NCBI GenBank assembly: GCA_905250125.1
Contig: CAJNOL010000645.1
Location: forward strand, 29,537-93,536
Source of the DNA: Rotaria sordida
Lineage: Eukaryota > Rotifera > Eurotatoria > Philodinida > Philodinidae
Direction of reading: 5' to 3'
DNA length: 64,000 bases
The notes under the pieces are model-generated. The model saw only the letters and a program-made list of their open reading frames with translations. It searched no databases and was not told the DNA's origin. Below, piece after piece: positions 49,671-60,779 of the stretch. The position numbers were made by a program, and so were the translations under genes. The first letter of the stretch is position 1; each line of letters starts with the position of its first letter.

Positions 49671-51627
49671 CCCAGGTCGAAGAATCCGACAATAAGATCT
49701 TGTGCGATATTGCAATACCTTACAAGATCTTACTGTGAAATCTTATATGATCATATAAGATCGTATGAAAGTCATATACGATCTTGTATGATTTTTATAA
49801 GATAGTCATAAAGCCTGCACATCTGATCATATCGTACTGTACGATTCTTATATGATCTTATTGTATGATCTGATAAGATCTTGCATTATTCATACATGCT
49901 TCTATACAACTATAGGATGCATTGCATGATTGATATTCTTGCACTTTTCATCACCTCTACCTAATTTTTCAACAGGCTGAGTTACCTTCTTCAAACTCTT
50001 TGTTTCAAGAGAAAACATTTATCGCGAAATTTTTATCATTTTACTTCGTCTCAGACTAAATTTATTTTTAAATAAAAAAAATATTTATCATTTCCACATG
50101 AAAACATGCAATGAGTAATGCGTAGTTTTATCGAAAACAGATCACAGTTCGGTTTGATGTTAATTTTAAGCTCGTCCTCGAATAATCGACCACCAGTATA
50201 TAGAGTAGAGTTCGATATTGAAATTGACTTAATTAATTACAGAGTTGTAGTTTGGAAAACGGATTTAACCAAATTATATTGGATAAGGTTTCCTTGATTT
50301 TATTTTAATCATAAATGAATAATTGTATTATATTTATTTTGTGTTAGTTGGAATGATCAGATAAAATAATTTAATTTAATTGTAGAAAAAATCTAGTATG
50401 TTAATTTTGTTTCAATCGAAATAAAATAAAATGATAAAATTAGGTTAATTTAGTTCCATATAATGTAAATTCTAAATAATATTATCAAATTGAATATTAA
50501 TTTTGCATTAAAAAAATATAAATGCAATAATTCCATTAGTTTAACTTTATTTCAAGTAAGATTAATCTCTTCACTTTGAATTTATTTTATTTTCCCAGAC
50601 TATTAAATAAATAATCTTATGAAAATGAACCTATTTTGTTGTAAAACAAGTATAGTTGTATTAAATTGCTTTCATTTTACTTTGACTATAAGTAGATAAT
50701 CTTCTTAGATTAATTATATCTTAACTGAAATAAGTTAAGCATATACATCAAATGAAACTAACTCCTTTCACATTGATTGAAAGTAAAATAAAATAATATT
50801 TTTCATCATTAGTTTGAGTCAAAATAAACCAGAAATAACGAAATTCAGTCGATGAAACCACAAAGACTAAATAAGATCGATACGAATTTCAAATATCTAA
50901 AACAAAACTGGATAATTTTGAAGAATTATAAATTAATATAAAAAGCCTAGTTGTATTTTTGAAAAAATATATGACGTGCAATTTCTTCCACCATACTAGA
51001 ATATAAGACGAATGTAACGGTTTCTCGCTCATATATATAGTATATATTAGCCATTGTCAGCTTACATGTCCTCTACACTAGAGAATTATTATTAATTACA
51101 GTTTTACAAACAAATACAAAAAATGTTTTTTTCAATAAGAATAAACGATAAAATGAATTTAACGAGATAAAATTCAAAACAATAATAAACTTAATCAAGT
51201 CAAATCAAATTGATTAGTAGTGTGCTATTTTTATAATAAGCATCGCTGTATACAAAACGTGTATTTGCAATTTAAAAAGAAATTATATTTCTATTAGGAA
51301 GCATTCCATCACTTAAACACGTGTAGTAATCTACATCTATAAACCTATCGTTATAAGAACTAGTTTGCATGAGAAATATCTTAAAATTATGGTCTGACAA
51401 GATCCTACAATATCTTACAAGACTCCCATCCTCAGATCTTGCAAGAATCTTATATCAAGAATCATATAAGATTGACGCTAGCATCTTATAATAAGAATCA
51501 TATTAAATCTTAGAACAAGAAATTTGCAAGATTTCGTAAGATCATACAATCTGAATCTTACAAAATCTAATTGTCAGCAAGATCGTATAAGATCTTATAT
51601 GATCCTCGTACGATTTTTGCACCTGGG
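49671..51627. mobile_element. Element with GATCTTATATGATC word arrays (about 1.96 kb)
   Basis: Imperfect inverted ends CCCAGGTCGAAGAATCCG (left) and, in complement, CCCAGGTGCAAAAATCGTACG (right). Each is followed by about 200 bp of AGATCTTATATGATC-type words (49690-49890 and 51395-51615). The centre is AT-rich and without a gene. No coding transposase is present, so it is non-autonomous. It ends 32 bp before the mariner element. Confidence 0.6.
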
Positions 51628-51659
51628 AAGGAAAACCTGGAAAAAATTATCGAGGACTA

Positions 51660-53347
51660 CTTAGGGCGTACCAAAAGTTCGTGGCCCGATGTTTAAAATT
51701 TTAGAAAACAGTAGATATTGAATATTTTATTATGGGAATATATAGTATCACGTCTCGTCTTTAATAATCTATAGAGCTGCTCTATCTTGGATTTAGTTCT
51801 AACATTCTGCTAGATAAAAGATGCAGCGCTTACAGCCAAGAAAAGATCCTGACAATATAAAACCAGGATATGAAAAGAAAGAAATATTCGTAGTTTTATT
51901 TTATTAAATGCTCAAAATAATCACCATTATTTTCGATACAAAGTTCCATCCTTTCTAACAGTTTATGAAAAGTCTTTTTAAACTTGTTTATTGGAATATT
52001 CTTCACTATGGTGAAAACCTCGTGAGCCAGCGATTCTTCATTTGTGTGATCGTTCAACTTGCTCTTGATATAATCATTTAGCCAAAAGTCACACGGTGCA
52101 AGATCTGGTGAATATGGTGGATGTGAAATTATGTCGATACCTTCCTCTTCTAGATAATTAACAACATCTCGATGAGTATGAGGACTACCATTATCATGAA
52201 GCAGTTTATATTTTGTGAGTGATGATTTTTCTTTTTTCTTATTTCATTGATAACAGGTATGAGACAGTTTTCAATATAGTAGTTGTGATCGATAGTCTTG
52301 CCTTTATCCACTTTATGTATAAGGACAGGACCAGTAGATTTAAAGAATAGACAGAAAAGTGTTTTAGGTTCATATCTATTCCGACGAACAATGGTCCTTG
52401 GTGGTTCATTTTCACCAACCCAGGTAGAATTGCTTGACTTCCGACCAATCTGTCTGTGATAAATCCACGTCTCATCACCGGTTATAATATCACATAATTG
52501 CCATGTTCCGTTCCTAAATTTTTCTAAATTTTGACGACAAATTCGAAGTCTTTTTGTTTTTGTTCGTCAGTAAGTTGGTGAGCAACCCAACGTGATACAA
52601 CTTTTCTCATCTTTAGATGATCATGGATAATTCGTTCTATTGTACCACGCGATAGATCAGTCTTAACAATAATATCTTCATAAGTTGAGTGGGGATCATC
52701 TTCGATAACTTGTCGAACACATTCAATATTTTCAACTGTAAAAACTGAAATCGGACGACCAGATCGAGGATCATCACTGACATCTTCTCTTCCTTCACGA
52801 AAACGTTTTGCCCAATTTTTAACCATTGAGTATGATGGAGCATCAGGTCCCAATGCTTCTGTAAGTTCGTCGAAGATTGTTTTTGGATTTATTCCCAAAA
52901 TAACTCGAATTTTGATATAGTGTCGATTAAATTCATCGGTCATGTTTGATAACTTGTTTTGCAATTGAAATCAAATTTTATCACGATCTGAAGTCGGGTG
53001 CGGTATAAATGAGCTGACAGTGAACAACCTCACATTTATATATACTATCGAAAGGTAATGTTCTAGATCATGACGTCATTAAATGTAACGGGAGAAAGTG
53101 ACCAATGGGAAATATGAACAGTTCCAGAATATACCTGAACATTGGACAAGGAATAGTTAAATATTAACATAGTCGCTAAATTATGAACTTAGTCTCGCAG
53201 AATGCCAGAACTAAATCCAAGATAGAGCAGCTCTATAGATTATTAAAGACGAGACGTGATACTATATATTCCCATAATAAAATATTCAATATTTACTGTT
53301 TTCTAAAATTTTAAACGTCGGATCACGAACTTTTGGTACGCTCTAAG
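51660..53347 (-). mobile_element. Full-length mariner element (1688 bp)
   Basis: TA target duplication (51658-51659, 53348-53349) and long inverted ends of about 100 bp beginning CTTAGRGCGTACCAAAAG. The arms differ at only a few positions. It carries a minus-strand D34D transposase gene with frameshifts. The TGTGGG array at 53397 begins about 50 bp to its right. Confidence 0.93.
51896..52964 (-). pseudogene. Mariner transposase, two frameshifts
   Basis: Mariner transposases cut and reinsert their element at TA. The N-terminal two helix-turn-helix region is intact from 52964 (KTIFDELTEALG, SYSMVKNWAKRFREGRE, DDPRSGRP). A frameshift in an A-rich run near 52545 precedes the first catalytic block ITGDETWIYH. 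A second near 52225 precedes LLHDNGSPH and YSPDLAPCDFW. The last two aspartates are 34 residues apart, the mariner D34D signature. The reading ends ENNGDYFEHLIK and TAA at 51898-51896, about 356 codons, normal for the family. Both shifts lie in homopolymer-like runs, so sequencing error is possible. Confidence 0.88.
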
Positions 53348-53396
53348 TAGAAGAGTGCAAGATTTCACGTGAAATTTGAAATAATAATTATACAGG

Positions 53397-53520
53397 GACG
53401 TGGGTGTGCGTGTAGGTGTGGGTGTGAGCGTGGGTGTGAGCGTGGGTGTGAGCGTGGGTGTGGATGTGAGTGTGAGTGTGAGTGTGAGTGCGAGTGTGGG
53501 GTGAGGGTAGCGGAGCGGGT
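53397..53520. repeat. One-armed TGTGGG array
   Basis: About 120 bp of GTGGGTGTGAGCGTGGG and GTGAGTGTGAG words with no C-rich partner arm. A half element or one side of a lost palindrome. Confidence 0.8.
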
Positions 53521-53697
53521 GTTTTAAGCGTCCGATCTCTCTTCTTTCTATTCTATCAACAGCACAGAAAATCATGGAGTGCAGACAATTTAATATTTCA
53601 AACCAACATATGAATAAGGAGAAGGAAATTACAAGTTGATCGTTGAAAATATTCGATTATAAGTCATGCTAATGAGGCGGTGGATTGTTTATTGTTT

Positions 53698-55190
53698 CTA
53701 AAACTTTTCCCAGCAAGATATGGTTTTCGTTGGTTTTTTTTCTAGCTGTTTCATGGCAGCACGGTGTTGTTTTATTTCGCAGCTAATTAATCGATCCTTT
53801 TCCATCAATTCAGCATTCAGTCGGTAATAGTTGGTTGGTAGTTCTTGTCTTCCTTTAAGCACACGAAAAAATGTTTCGTCACACTGCTTGATAAATGCCA
53901 ATTTAAGAAGAAAATGCGCATGCCCATGACAATGAACAGCGCGTTTATCTTCCGAGCCTGGTGTTTCCCATCGACCAAAATTGAAATTAATACCATCAAC
54001 ACACCAAGAGTTACTTGGAATTTACTTTTCTTTGTAACGCTCACTCAATGTATCCCGCAAAAGTCGACATAACAAAATAGCATGTCCTCAAAATATAGGC
54101 AGTCGAACGAGTTGTTTATTTGTGAGATACTACGGTGGCATAGGAAATAAAACTAGATCGCGTATTATTTCTTTTTTTGCTTGCATAATAAATCTCGCTC
54201 TGTTCCAATCAAAGTCCTGTCCTAAATCTGTGTCATTTTTGTGTAAAGATTTGGTGAGACCGTTCGTAACTGGCCAGTCCATTATAACCAATTCATCGAA
54301 AAAATATTAGCCACAAAGTCGATTACCATCGGTTCTTTGTAAAGTAGCATTCTCACAAATCAATGTAGCATGTTTCGGGTGCCCATGCATCGTACTGTTT
54401 TTGCATGACGTTTGATAATCACAGTACCGAGGAAGTGTTATAGGTTCTTGTGCAGACGGTTCGAGATATTCGTCTTGAACAAAATGACGGTAGTTATCCA
54501 CATATTCCCGAGCCTTAATTAAAGACTCATCTTTCTCATTCTCCGTTTTGGCATCACGTCATCCTTTATCGAACCAAGCGACTGGGTCGAGATTAAGCCG
54601 TAATTTCCAGTGGTCACAGATCGGTTTTGATGCATTTCGATCATGAAATCTCACAGGAGTGAGCTCTAGTTGAAATTGAGTTTTAAAGGGAATTGGAGAC
54701 GTACCAGCGTCCAGCATATCTAAGTGGTCCAACAGTTTTTGTGAAATCTTTGCCATTCAATGGCTCATGTCAGTTATATCGGCGCCATCAATTTCAATAT
54801 CAAGTAGATTTTCTTTATTCTCCCTGTCAGTGCACACTAATAATGGCTGATTTGGTAGTATTTTTATAGACCAATTGAATTTTTCATAATCCAGATTGCT
54901 CTGTTTTCTATATGCTTCAGCTGATAGTACGAGTGCCTACATTTAGAAGACATTGTAAAGCAATATAATTAAGAAGTGCTACATACTCTCTGCTGTTGTT
55001 CAAAATTGATTTGAGTATTATAGATGTTTTCATCATACAATGATATCCATGGATGAATTTTTAAAAACTTATTTTGTTGAGGATTTAAATCCTCGGTTGG
55101 TTTTTCATGTGAGTAGTAGCAGCTGTCGCCATCCTTACAATGTCCTTTGCCATAATTAAAATTCCGGCAGGGTGTGTTTTCTTTACTCAT
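53698..55190 (-). pseudogene. CCCH zinc-finger protein gene with six in-frame stops
   Basis: ATG at 55190 starts MSKENTPCRNFNYGKGHC, a CCCH finger (C-x9-C-x5-C-x3-H, CKDGDSCYYSH). A phase-0 intron (54937-54986) leads to a second exon that stays in one frame to TAA at 53698, 481 codons in all. The frame is broken by six stops (near 54757, 54559, 54307, 54131, 54087 and 54025) but no frameshift. Readable segments include DHWKLRLNLDPVAWFDKG, CKNSTMHGHPKHATLICENA, WCVDGINFNFGRWETPGSED and the His-rich CHGHAHFLLKLAFIKQCDETFF. I do not recognise the family beyond the finger. CCCH fingers usually bind RNA. The stop codons make it a probable pseudogene, though the absence of indels is unusual. Confidence 0.6.
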
Positions 55191-55711
55191 AACTTACGTT
55201 ACTTCTATAGTATTGGTTAAAAACTTTTAAATTGTATCTGAAAATACGTAATTCTGAAAGTACCTACATTTCATGTTACAGTTGTGCTATTAGCACATCA
55301 AATAGTTTCAACCTGTCGAATGAGTCAATGTAAATAAGTGTCTCAGTATTTTGGTGGCATCTCGATCAGATTTTACTATTAAGGCATGATCCATGTATGA
55401 AAATATGAATGAATCAGCAACAGCTAAGTTATCATACTGCGGTTGCATATGTCGCTTTCAGCAGTGGGCCGATTTCCAAAAAGGAAATTTCCTTGCTAAA
55501 TATCCATACTTCCGAAATTTCAACCATACAAAATGCAATTTTTAGCAAATACCAAAAACTATTGTAACTAATCCAATAGCATTCAAACACAACTATAAGT
55601 CAAAAGAAAGAAATTTACATGAAGTTTCGAAAATTACCTTCGCAACAGAGAGCAAATTTTTCGGAAACTTTGGTGATCACTCACAGTATAGAACAAAATT
55701 ACCAGACAATT
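55191..55711. other. Upstream flank of the CCCH pseudogene
   Basis: AT-rich. From about 55490 it grades into GGAAATTTC-type words that continue in the adjacent foldback. No gene recognised. Confidence 0.4.
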
Positions 55712-56781
55712 TTCGTAAATACTAAATCCACAAAAGGAAATTTCTTAGTAATTACGGAAAATACCAGCACATACAGGCACACTTACCAGGAAATTTCTAT
55801 AATTCCGAAATTATATCCTACAGATATAATGAGATAGATATATTTTAAAGAACGCCACCCCAAGAAGTAGAAAAAACTTTAGGGATTTCGGTAATTGCTA
55901 GGAAATTTCAGTAATTACGGAAATTTCTATAATTTCTTTATTTTTATCATATAGATATGTAGAGATATATATATAGATTTCAGAAGTCCTAGCTCAAGAA
56001 GTACAAGAAGTTTCGGTAATTTCGGTAATTACTTGAGAATTTTAGTGACCACGGAAATTTCTAGAATTTCTTCTATTTCTTGGGGTAGGAGTCTTCAAAC
56101 CTATATCTACGTCATGATATCCGTATGATAAAAATAAAGAAATTATAGAAATTTCTGTAGTTACTGGAATTTCCTAGTAACTACTGGAATTACCAAAACT
56201 TCTTGTACCTCTTGAGCTAGGGCTCCTTAGATATATATTTATCTCTACATTTCTGTATGATAAAAATAAAGAAATTATAGAAATTTCCGTACTCAGGTTG
56301 AAGAATACGGCAAGAAACCGGCCGTTTCTGGTACTTGCCGGGGATTTTATGGAAGCAATACTCCGAATCGGGAAATCTCCGGATTTTTCCGGTACTTTCC
56401 AACCAAACTCCTGTTCTTTCCCGTCCGAAATCGCCGAAAAAATTCCACAATTTTCCGACCCGGAATGCTGCTTCCATTTCCATCGATTTCCGGGGCTTTC
56501 CTGCGGGAAACGATGGCCTTCCTGCGGGCTTCCGCGAGAAATTTACGGATCCGGGCGCCAAAATCATCGTTCTGGGTAATTACTGAAGTTTCGTAATAAT
56601 TACCGAAATCAGCAAAGTTTTTTCTACTTCTTGGAGTTGCATTCTTTAATCTATATCTATCTCATTATATCTATAAGGTATAATTTCAGAATTATAGAAA
56701 TTTCCTAATAATTTTGCCCGTATGTGGTCTTATTTTCCGTAATTGCTAAGAAATTTCCTTTTGTGGATTTAGTATTTACGA
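55712..56781. mobile_element. Foldback element with GGAAATT words and GC-rich core
   Basis: The left arm begins TTCGTAAATACTAAATCCAC, then AAAAGGAAATTTCTTAG. The right arm is its complement, ending GTGGATTTAGTATTTACGAG. Between them lie many GGAAATTTC/GGTAATTAC words and a GC-rich block at 56290-56580 built of CCGG words, with ATGGAAGCAATACTCCG and inverted CGGAATGCTGCTTCCAT. Open frames on both strands of the block are palindrome shadows. The right terminus abuts the next TGTGGG array directly. Confidence 0.78.
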
Positions 56782-57000
56782 GGGCGTGGGTGTAGATGGG
56801 TGTGGGGTGCGGGCGTGGGTGTAGGTGGGTGTGGGGTGTGGGCGTGGGTGTAGGTGGGTGTGGGGTGTGGGCGTGGATGTAGGTGGGTGTGGGGCGTGGG
56901 CGTGGGTGTAGGTGGGTGTGGGGTGTGGGGTGTGGGCGTAGGTGGGTGTGGGTGTCATGATTTCGATTATCTCAGCAGCCACAACCCACACCCACACCCC
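56782..57000. repeat. TGTGGG/CCCACA palindrome with 40 bp higher-order period
   Basis: The G-rich arm is five copies of a unit near 40 bp (GGGCGTGGGTGTAGGTGGGTG ending GTGGGGTGC/T), a 30 bp spacer follows, then a short C-rich arm ACAACCCACACCCACACCCC. Higher-order tandem structure is clearer here than in other members. Confidence 0.85.
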
Positions 57001-57418
57001 CTAGAGTTTCGAAGAAATAAGAACTGTCAAACGTTATGCAGCGCCAAACGCAAGAAGGTCACAGCTATATGATGTTTCTTCATACTGCCCCAGCTTCGGC
57101 TTCATACAAACAGATTACACTTAAGAGGGCAGTCATAGTCAGCATAACACATACATGAACATGACCTCTGTCACACTAGATCCTGAGACCTACCGCACTA
57201 TCTGGGGCTCATGCGTACACGTTTCCACGAATCATACTTGATTCAGTTTTCTCTTATCCCCCGAGTACCATTTGTTTTCTTCAGACCGACTGTATGGTCG
57301 TTGAGGGTCTTCAGTCCAATAAGAGGTATATAAGTTGAGTTCCAGCGTCAAAAACATGGAAAGTCAAAGTTCTGGATCTCATTGATCAGATTTTGGACCA
57401 ATCAGATTTCAGACAGTT
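57001..57418. other. Non-coding stretch
   Basis: Less AT-rich than the surroundings. No gene or repeat recognised. Confidence 0.35.
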
Positions 57419-57510
57419 TGGGTGTGGGTGTAGATGTGGGTGTGAGTGTGTGGATGTAGGTGTGGATGTGGGTGTGAATAAAGAGGGAAATGACACCCAC
57501 ACCCACCCCA
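57419..57510. repeat. TGTGGG/CCCACA palindrome with canonical spacer
   Basis: G-rich arm, then GAATAAAGAGGGAAATGAC (57476-57494), then ACCCACACCCACCCCA. Confidence 0.85.
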
Positions 57511-58343
57511 AAAATTCAACGTCAGCTTTCTTTCATCATTGCTTTTTCACCGTGTTACACCTGCCCACTGTCACTTACTGTGCAAATAGAAACAGAAGAA
57601 AATCATAAGGTGGTAATAATAATATAAATTCATAGCGTGAATTTTCATTTTGTTCGTTTGGTTGTTGATAATGTACTTTTTTGTTGATTTTTCTTGTTTT
57701 CTTGTAATAGCATTTTCAGAAGAAACTCAACATAAACACAATTCAATGAAGCCCATGGGCAAGTTTTTATTCGCGGAATAATATTTTGTGTTTACACAAA
57801 GGAATTAGACATACAGTGAAATAACAATGCTTTTTTTCGTCGCTTCTGAATTAATTGAGGAAGCGAGTATCTTCAATGTCGTTGTCGACCCTGACAAACC
57901 TAGTTGTCCATCAATACAAAAAAATAAAAAAGTACGAGCATGTTTAAAACAAAATACAAGCTAAACTTTTTCATTATTTGTGAACTGTATTTGTGATAAT
58001 CTGTATCGTCTTTTAATTTACTGAAAAGGATACATATTCGTAGTATCAATGGTTTAACTTATTATGAACGTAGCTTTCTTCATCCACATCATATTAGTAC
58101 TACAGTTTTCTCATTAATATTACGACAAAAGTTTCAACACATGAAACCCTAAATTTCATCAAGAAAAAAAATTCGATGTTTTTTTTTCAGTCAATCGTAG
58201 AAATTAAACGATGATCACCAATTGGCTTATTGAAAAGACTTCTTGTTGTCTTATAAATATTAGAAATGATAACAATACTAATTATAAAAAATCACTTCAG
58301 TAAATATTAGAATGGGAATATGTTCAAATGCTGGCCTCACTCA
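57511..58343. other. Non-coding AT-rich stretch
   Basis: No gene or clear inverted repeat recognised. Confidence 0.4.
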
Positions 58344-58397
58344 GGGTGAGTGTATGATACGGGGTGTGGATGAAATGAATGTCCACACCCACACCTC
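58344..58397. repeat. Short decayed TGTGGG/CCCACA palindrome
   Basis: GGGTGAGTGTATGATACGGG, then GTGTGGATGAAATGAATGTC, then CACACCCACACC. Confidence 0.7.
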
Positions 58398-59218
58398 CAA
58401 GACATTGGCAAAAAATCACTTTGTGATATATCTGAATTGGTGCCTTCATTAAAAAGTCTTTTTTCTTCTCTTTTAAAACGTATCCAATAAGATTCTCGTT
58501 TTAGATGCTGACGTTCCGAATAACAGACTGTGAATTTCCACTGGTGTATTCATATTAAATTGTCTTCAAAAAATTTATTTGTTATTTTATATTTTGCCTA
58601 GTAACTAAGTCGAATGTTGTGAAATATAAATTCAACGCACAAAATAGTAATAATATCGAAAGTTATTAGTTTTATATTAGTTTGCAGACCACTTGCTTGA
58701 TATCCATAATTATGCAAGTTTTATTTATTGAAGTATAAAATAGGGCATATATTTCTTAGGAACTGAATTTTTAATCGTAAATATGACTTGTTTTTGTTTA
58801 CAGTAAGCAACCGCCTTGTGTTTTTTACCTTGCATGTTTTAGTGTTGCTTTGTGCAATTCTTTCCAATTGTCTGGATGTTTGAAAAGAATTTAAAGAGAA
58901 ACAAAAAAAAATTGAGAAGCAAAGACTAACAAATAAATCATTCGAAAAATAAGAGATTTGTCTTACATACGCAATACTCAACGAAGCTGGAAGAGAAGGT
59001 AACTGAATTTATTTGGTATAGCTTTTTAATTAGTTGATTTTAATAACTTATTATGAAGGTATATAAGACTAGGTAGAATATTTATAACGCCTTAATCACA
59101 GATATTATATAATCATAATACTACTGATTAGAAAGGAGTTTGACAGATGTCAAATTGATACTGATGCTGACTTCCATTCACCCAATCGATTTATCATCTT
59201 TTCTTTATCAACATTTAA
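58398..59218. other. Non-coding AT-rich stretch
   Basis: A minus-strand open frame at 58721-58981 has no recognisable domain. Nothing else seen. Confidence 0.4.
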
Positions 59219-59421
59219 GGGTGTGGGTGGGTGTGGGTGCGGGTGTGGGTGTGGGTGTGGGTGTGGGTGTGGGGTGTGGGGTGGGTGCGGGTGTGGGGTG
59301 GGTGGGTGTGGGTGGGTGTGGGTGGGTGTGGATGGGTGTGGGTGTGGGTGTCGGATCCCTTTATTCACATCCACACTCACACCCACACCCACACCCACAC
59401 TCATACCCACACCCACACCCC
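59219..59421. repeat. TGTGGG/CCCACA palindrome, long arms
   Basis: G-rich arm of about 130 bp, spacer GGATCCCTTTATTCAC (complement of the AATAAAG core, 59353-59368), C-rich arm to 59421. It is followed after about 20 bp by the promoter-like tandem array. Open frames on both strands are translations of the repeat. Confidence 0.88.
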
Positions 59422-59440
59422 AAATCGAATTTTTTCAGCC

Positions 59441-59885
59441 CTTTTCAGATCGGGATCCACCCTATATATATGAGTGCTCCACGTGCTAGAGCTCATTCGA
59501 CTGAGAGAATAAGTACGAGTAAGATGGATTAAAAATAATCGGTGAGTATTTACCATCCAATTAAAATCAGACTTTTTCGATCTTTCAAAGACCGGGGTCC
59601 ACCCTATATATAGTAGTACCCCACGCGCTAGAGCTCATTCAACTGAGAGAATAAGTACGAGTAACATGCATTAAAAAATAATTGGTGAGTATTTACCATC
59701 CAATTAAAATCAGACTTTTGCGATCTTTCAAAGACTGAGGCCGACCCTATATATATGGGTGCCTCACGTGCTAGAGCTCATTCGACTGAGAGAAGAAGTA
59801 CAAGTAACATGCATTAAAAAAATAATTGGTGAGTATTTACAATCCAATTTAAATTAGACTTTTTCGATCTTTCAAAGACCTGGTT
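59441..59885 (+). promoter_or_regulatory. Three tandem units (142-143 bp): TATA, initiator, mini-exon, splice donor
   Basis: TATATATA starts at 59463, 59605 and 59748. An initiator-like TCATTC has its A exactly 32 bp downstream each time (59495, 59637, 59780). CACGTG (CACGCG in copy 2) lies between them. Each unit continues ACTGAGAGA, a minimal open frame ATG-codon-TAA (ATGGATTAA, ATGCATTAA, ATGCATTAA), and GGTGAGTATTT, a strong 5' splice site at 59542, 59685 and 59829. Predicted capped leaders are 47-49 nt. Units end with GATCTTTCAAAGAC, a near-palindrome. The next gene with a suitable acceptor (TTTTTTAG near 60945) is the vWA/alpha-kinase gene. Alternative first exons of that gene, a retroelement 5' region, or spliced-leader-like transcription units are all possible. 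Confidence 0.55.
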
Positions 59886-60200
59886 CAGCCCTGTATACCT
59901 TTTTTAAAGGTATTCTTAACACTGTGATAGATGTTTTAATTGAAAAAGATCTTGGGAGATCTTTTTGACAATATACCTAATTTTTGAGGTATTTTTGATA
60001 CGTTAATTGCTGTTTTGATGGGAAAAGATCTTGGGAGATCTTTTATGCAATATACCTTATTTTTGAGGTATTTTTGACACACCGATGATTTTTTTGGTAC
60101 ACAATGTACTTGGATGATCTTTTTTGCAAGGTACCTTAATTTCAAGGTATTTTAAAGACTTTAATTAGTGTTCGAATGGAAAAAGATGTTAAAAGATCGT
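59886..60200. repeat. Tandem repeat, about 76 bp period, AGATCTT palindromes
   Basis: Three to four diverged units. The best two contain AAAAGATCTTGGGAGATCTTTT near 59943 and 60019. Each is followed by AATATACCT and TTTTTGAGGTATTTTTGA, with ATACCT/AGGTAT forming a second inverted pair. Confidence 0.7.
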
Positions 60201-60247
60201 TTCCTCGATCAATGATTCAGGCCGCCAATCCTTCAGAAATCAGCCGG

Positions 60248-60779
60248 GAACTGTGTGATTTCTAGCCTTTTCCGACCCTTTCTAGTGTCACCCCCAGCCG
60301 GAAATGGCCGGAAAAATACTCGGATCATGGAAGCAGTATTCCGGCCGGAAATTTCTCGTACCCGGAAACGCAGCGTTCAGTGAATTTTCAGACGACGGAA
60401 ACCCACATGGAAAAAGTAAGAATCCGGAGGAACTCACCGGAAACTGGCAAGGAACGAAACGTTTCTCATCGGAAAACTCTGAGGACCCGCTCCACACATG
60501 TTTGAAAGATCTTTCATAGATCTTTCAAAGATGTGAGGAGAGGATCCTCCGGGTTTTCCGGTGGGAAACGGTTCGTTCTTTGACGGTTTCCGGTCGGTTC
60601 CTGCGGGTTATTGGTTTTTTGCTGTGGATTTCCGTAAGCGGGAAATTCTCGGAACGCTGCGTTTCCGGGTACGAGAAATTTCCGGCCGGAATACTGCTTC
60701 CATGTTCCGGGTGTTTTTCCGGTCATTTCCGGCGGGAAAGACACCGGAAACGGTGGGAAGAGGCCGGAAAATACACCGT
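60248..60779. mobile_element. GC-rich TTCCGG foldback, arms about 260 bp
   Basis: The arms pair around a centre at about 60517 (GAAAGATCTTTCATAGATC). The left arm has GGAAGCAGTATTCCGGCCGG and ACCCGGAAACGCAGCGTTC; the right arm carries the complements. Base composition differs sharply from the AT-rich surroundings. Open frames at 60304-60519 (+) and 60514-60744 (-) encode similar peptides only because the arms are copies of each other. Confidence 0.82.

Noticed and set aside
59441..59885. Array as canonical rotifer spliced-leader RNA genes
   Set aside because: The predicted leader does not resemble the published rotifer spliced leader as I recall it, and no convincing Sm site follows the donor. 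Kept only as one of several readings.
60304..60744. Two opposite-strand open frames encoding similar 70-residue peptides
   Set aside because: The peptide similarity follows from the DNA palindrome; there is no sign of protein-level selection.
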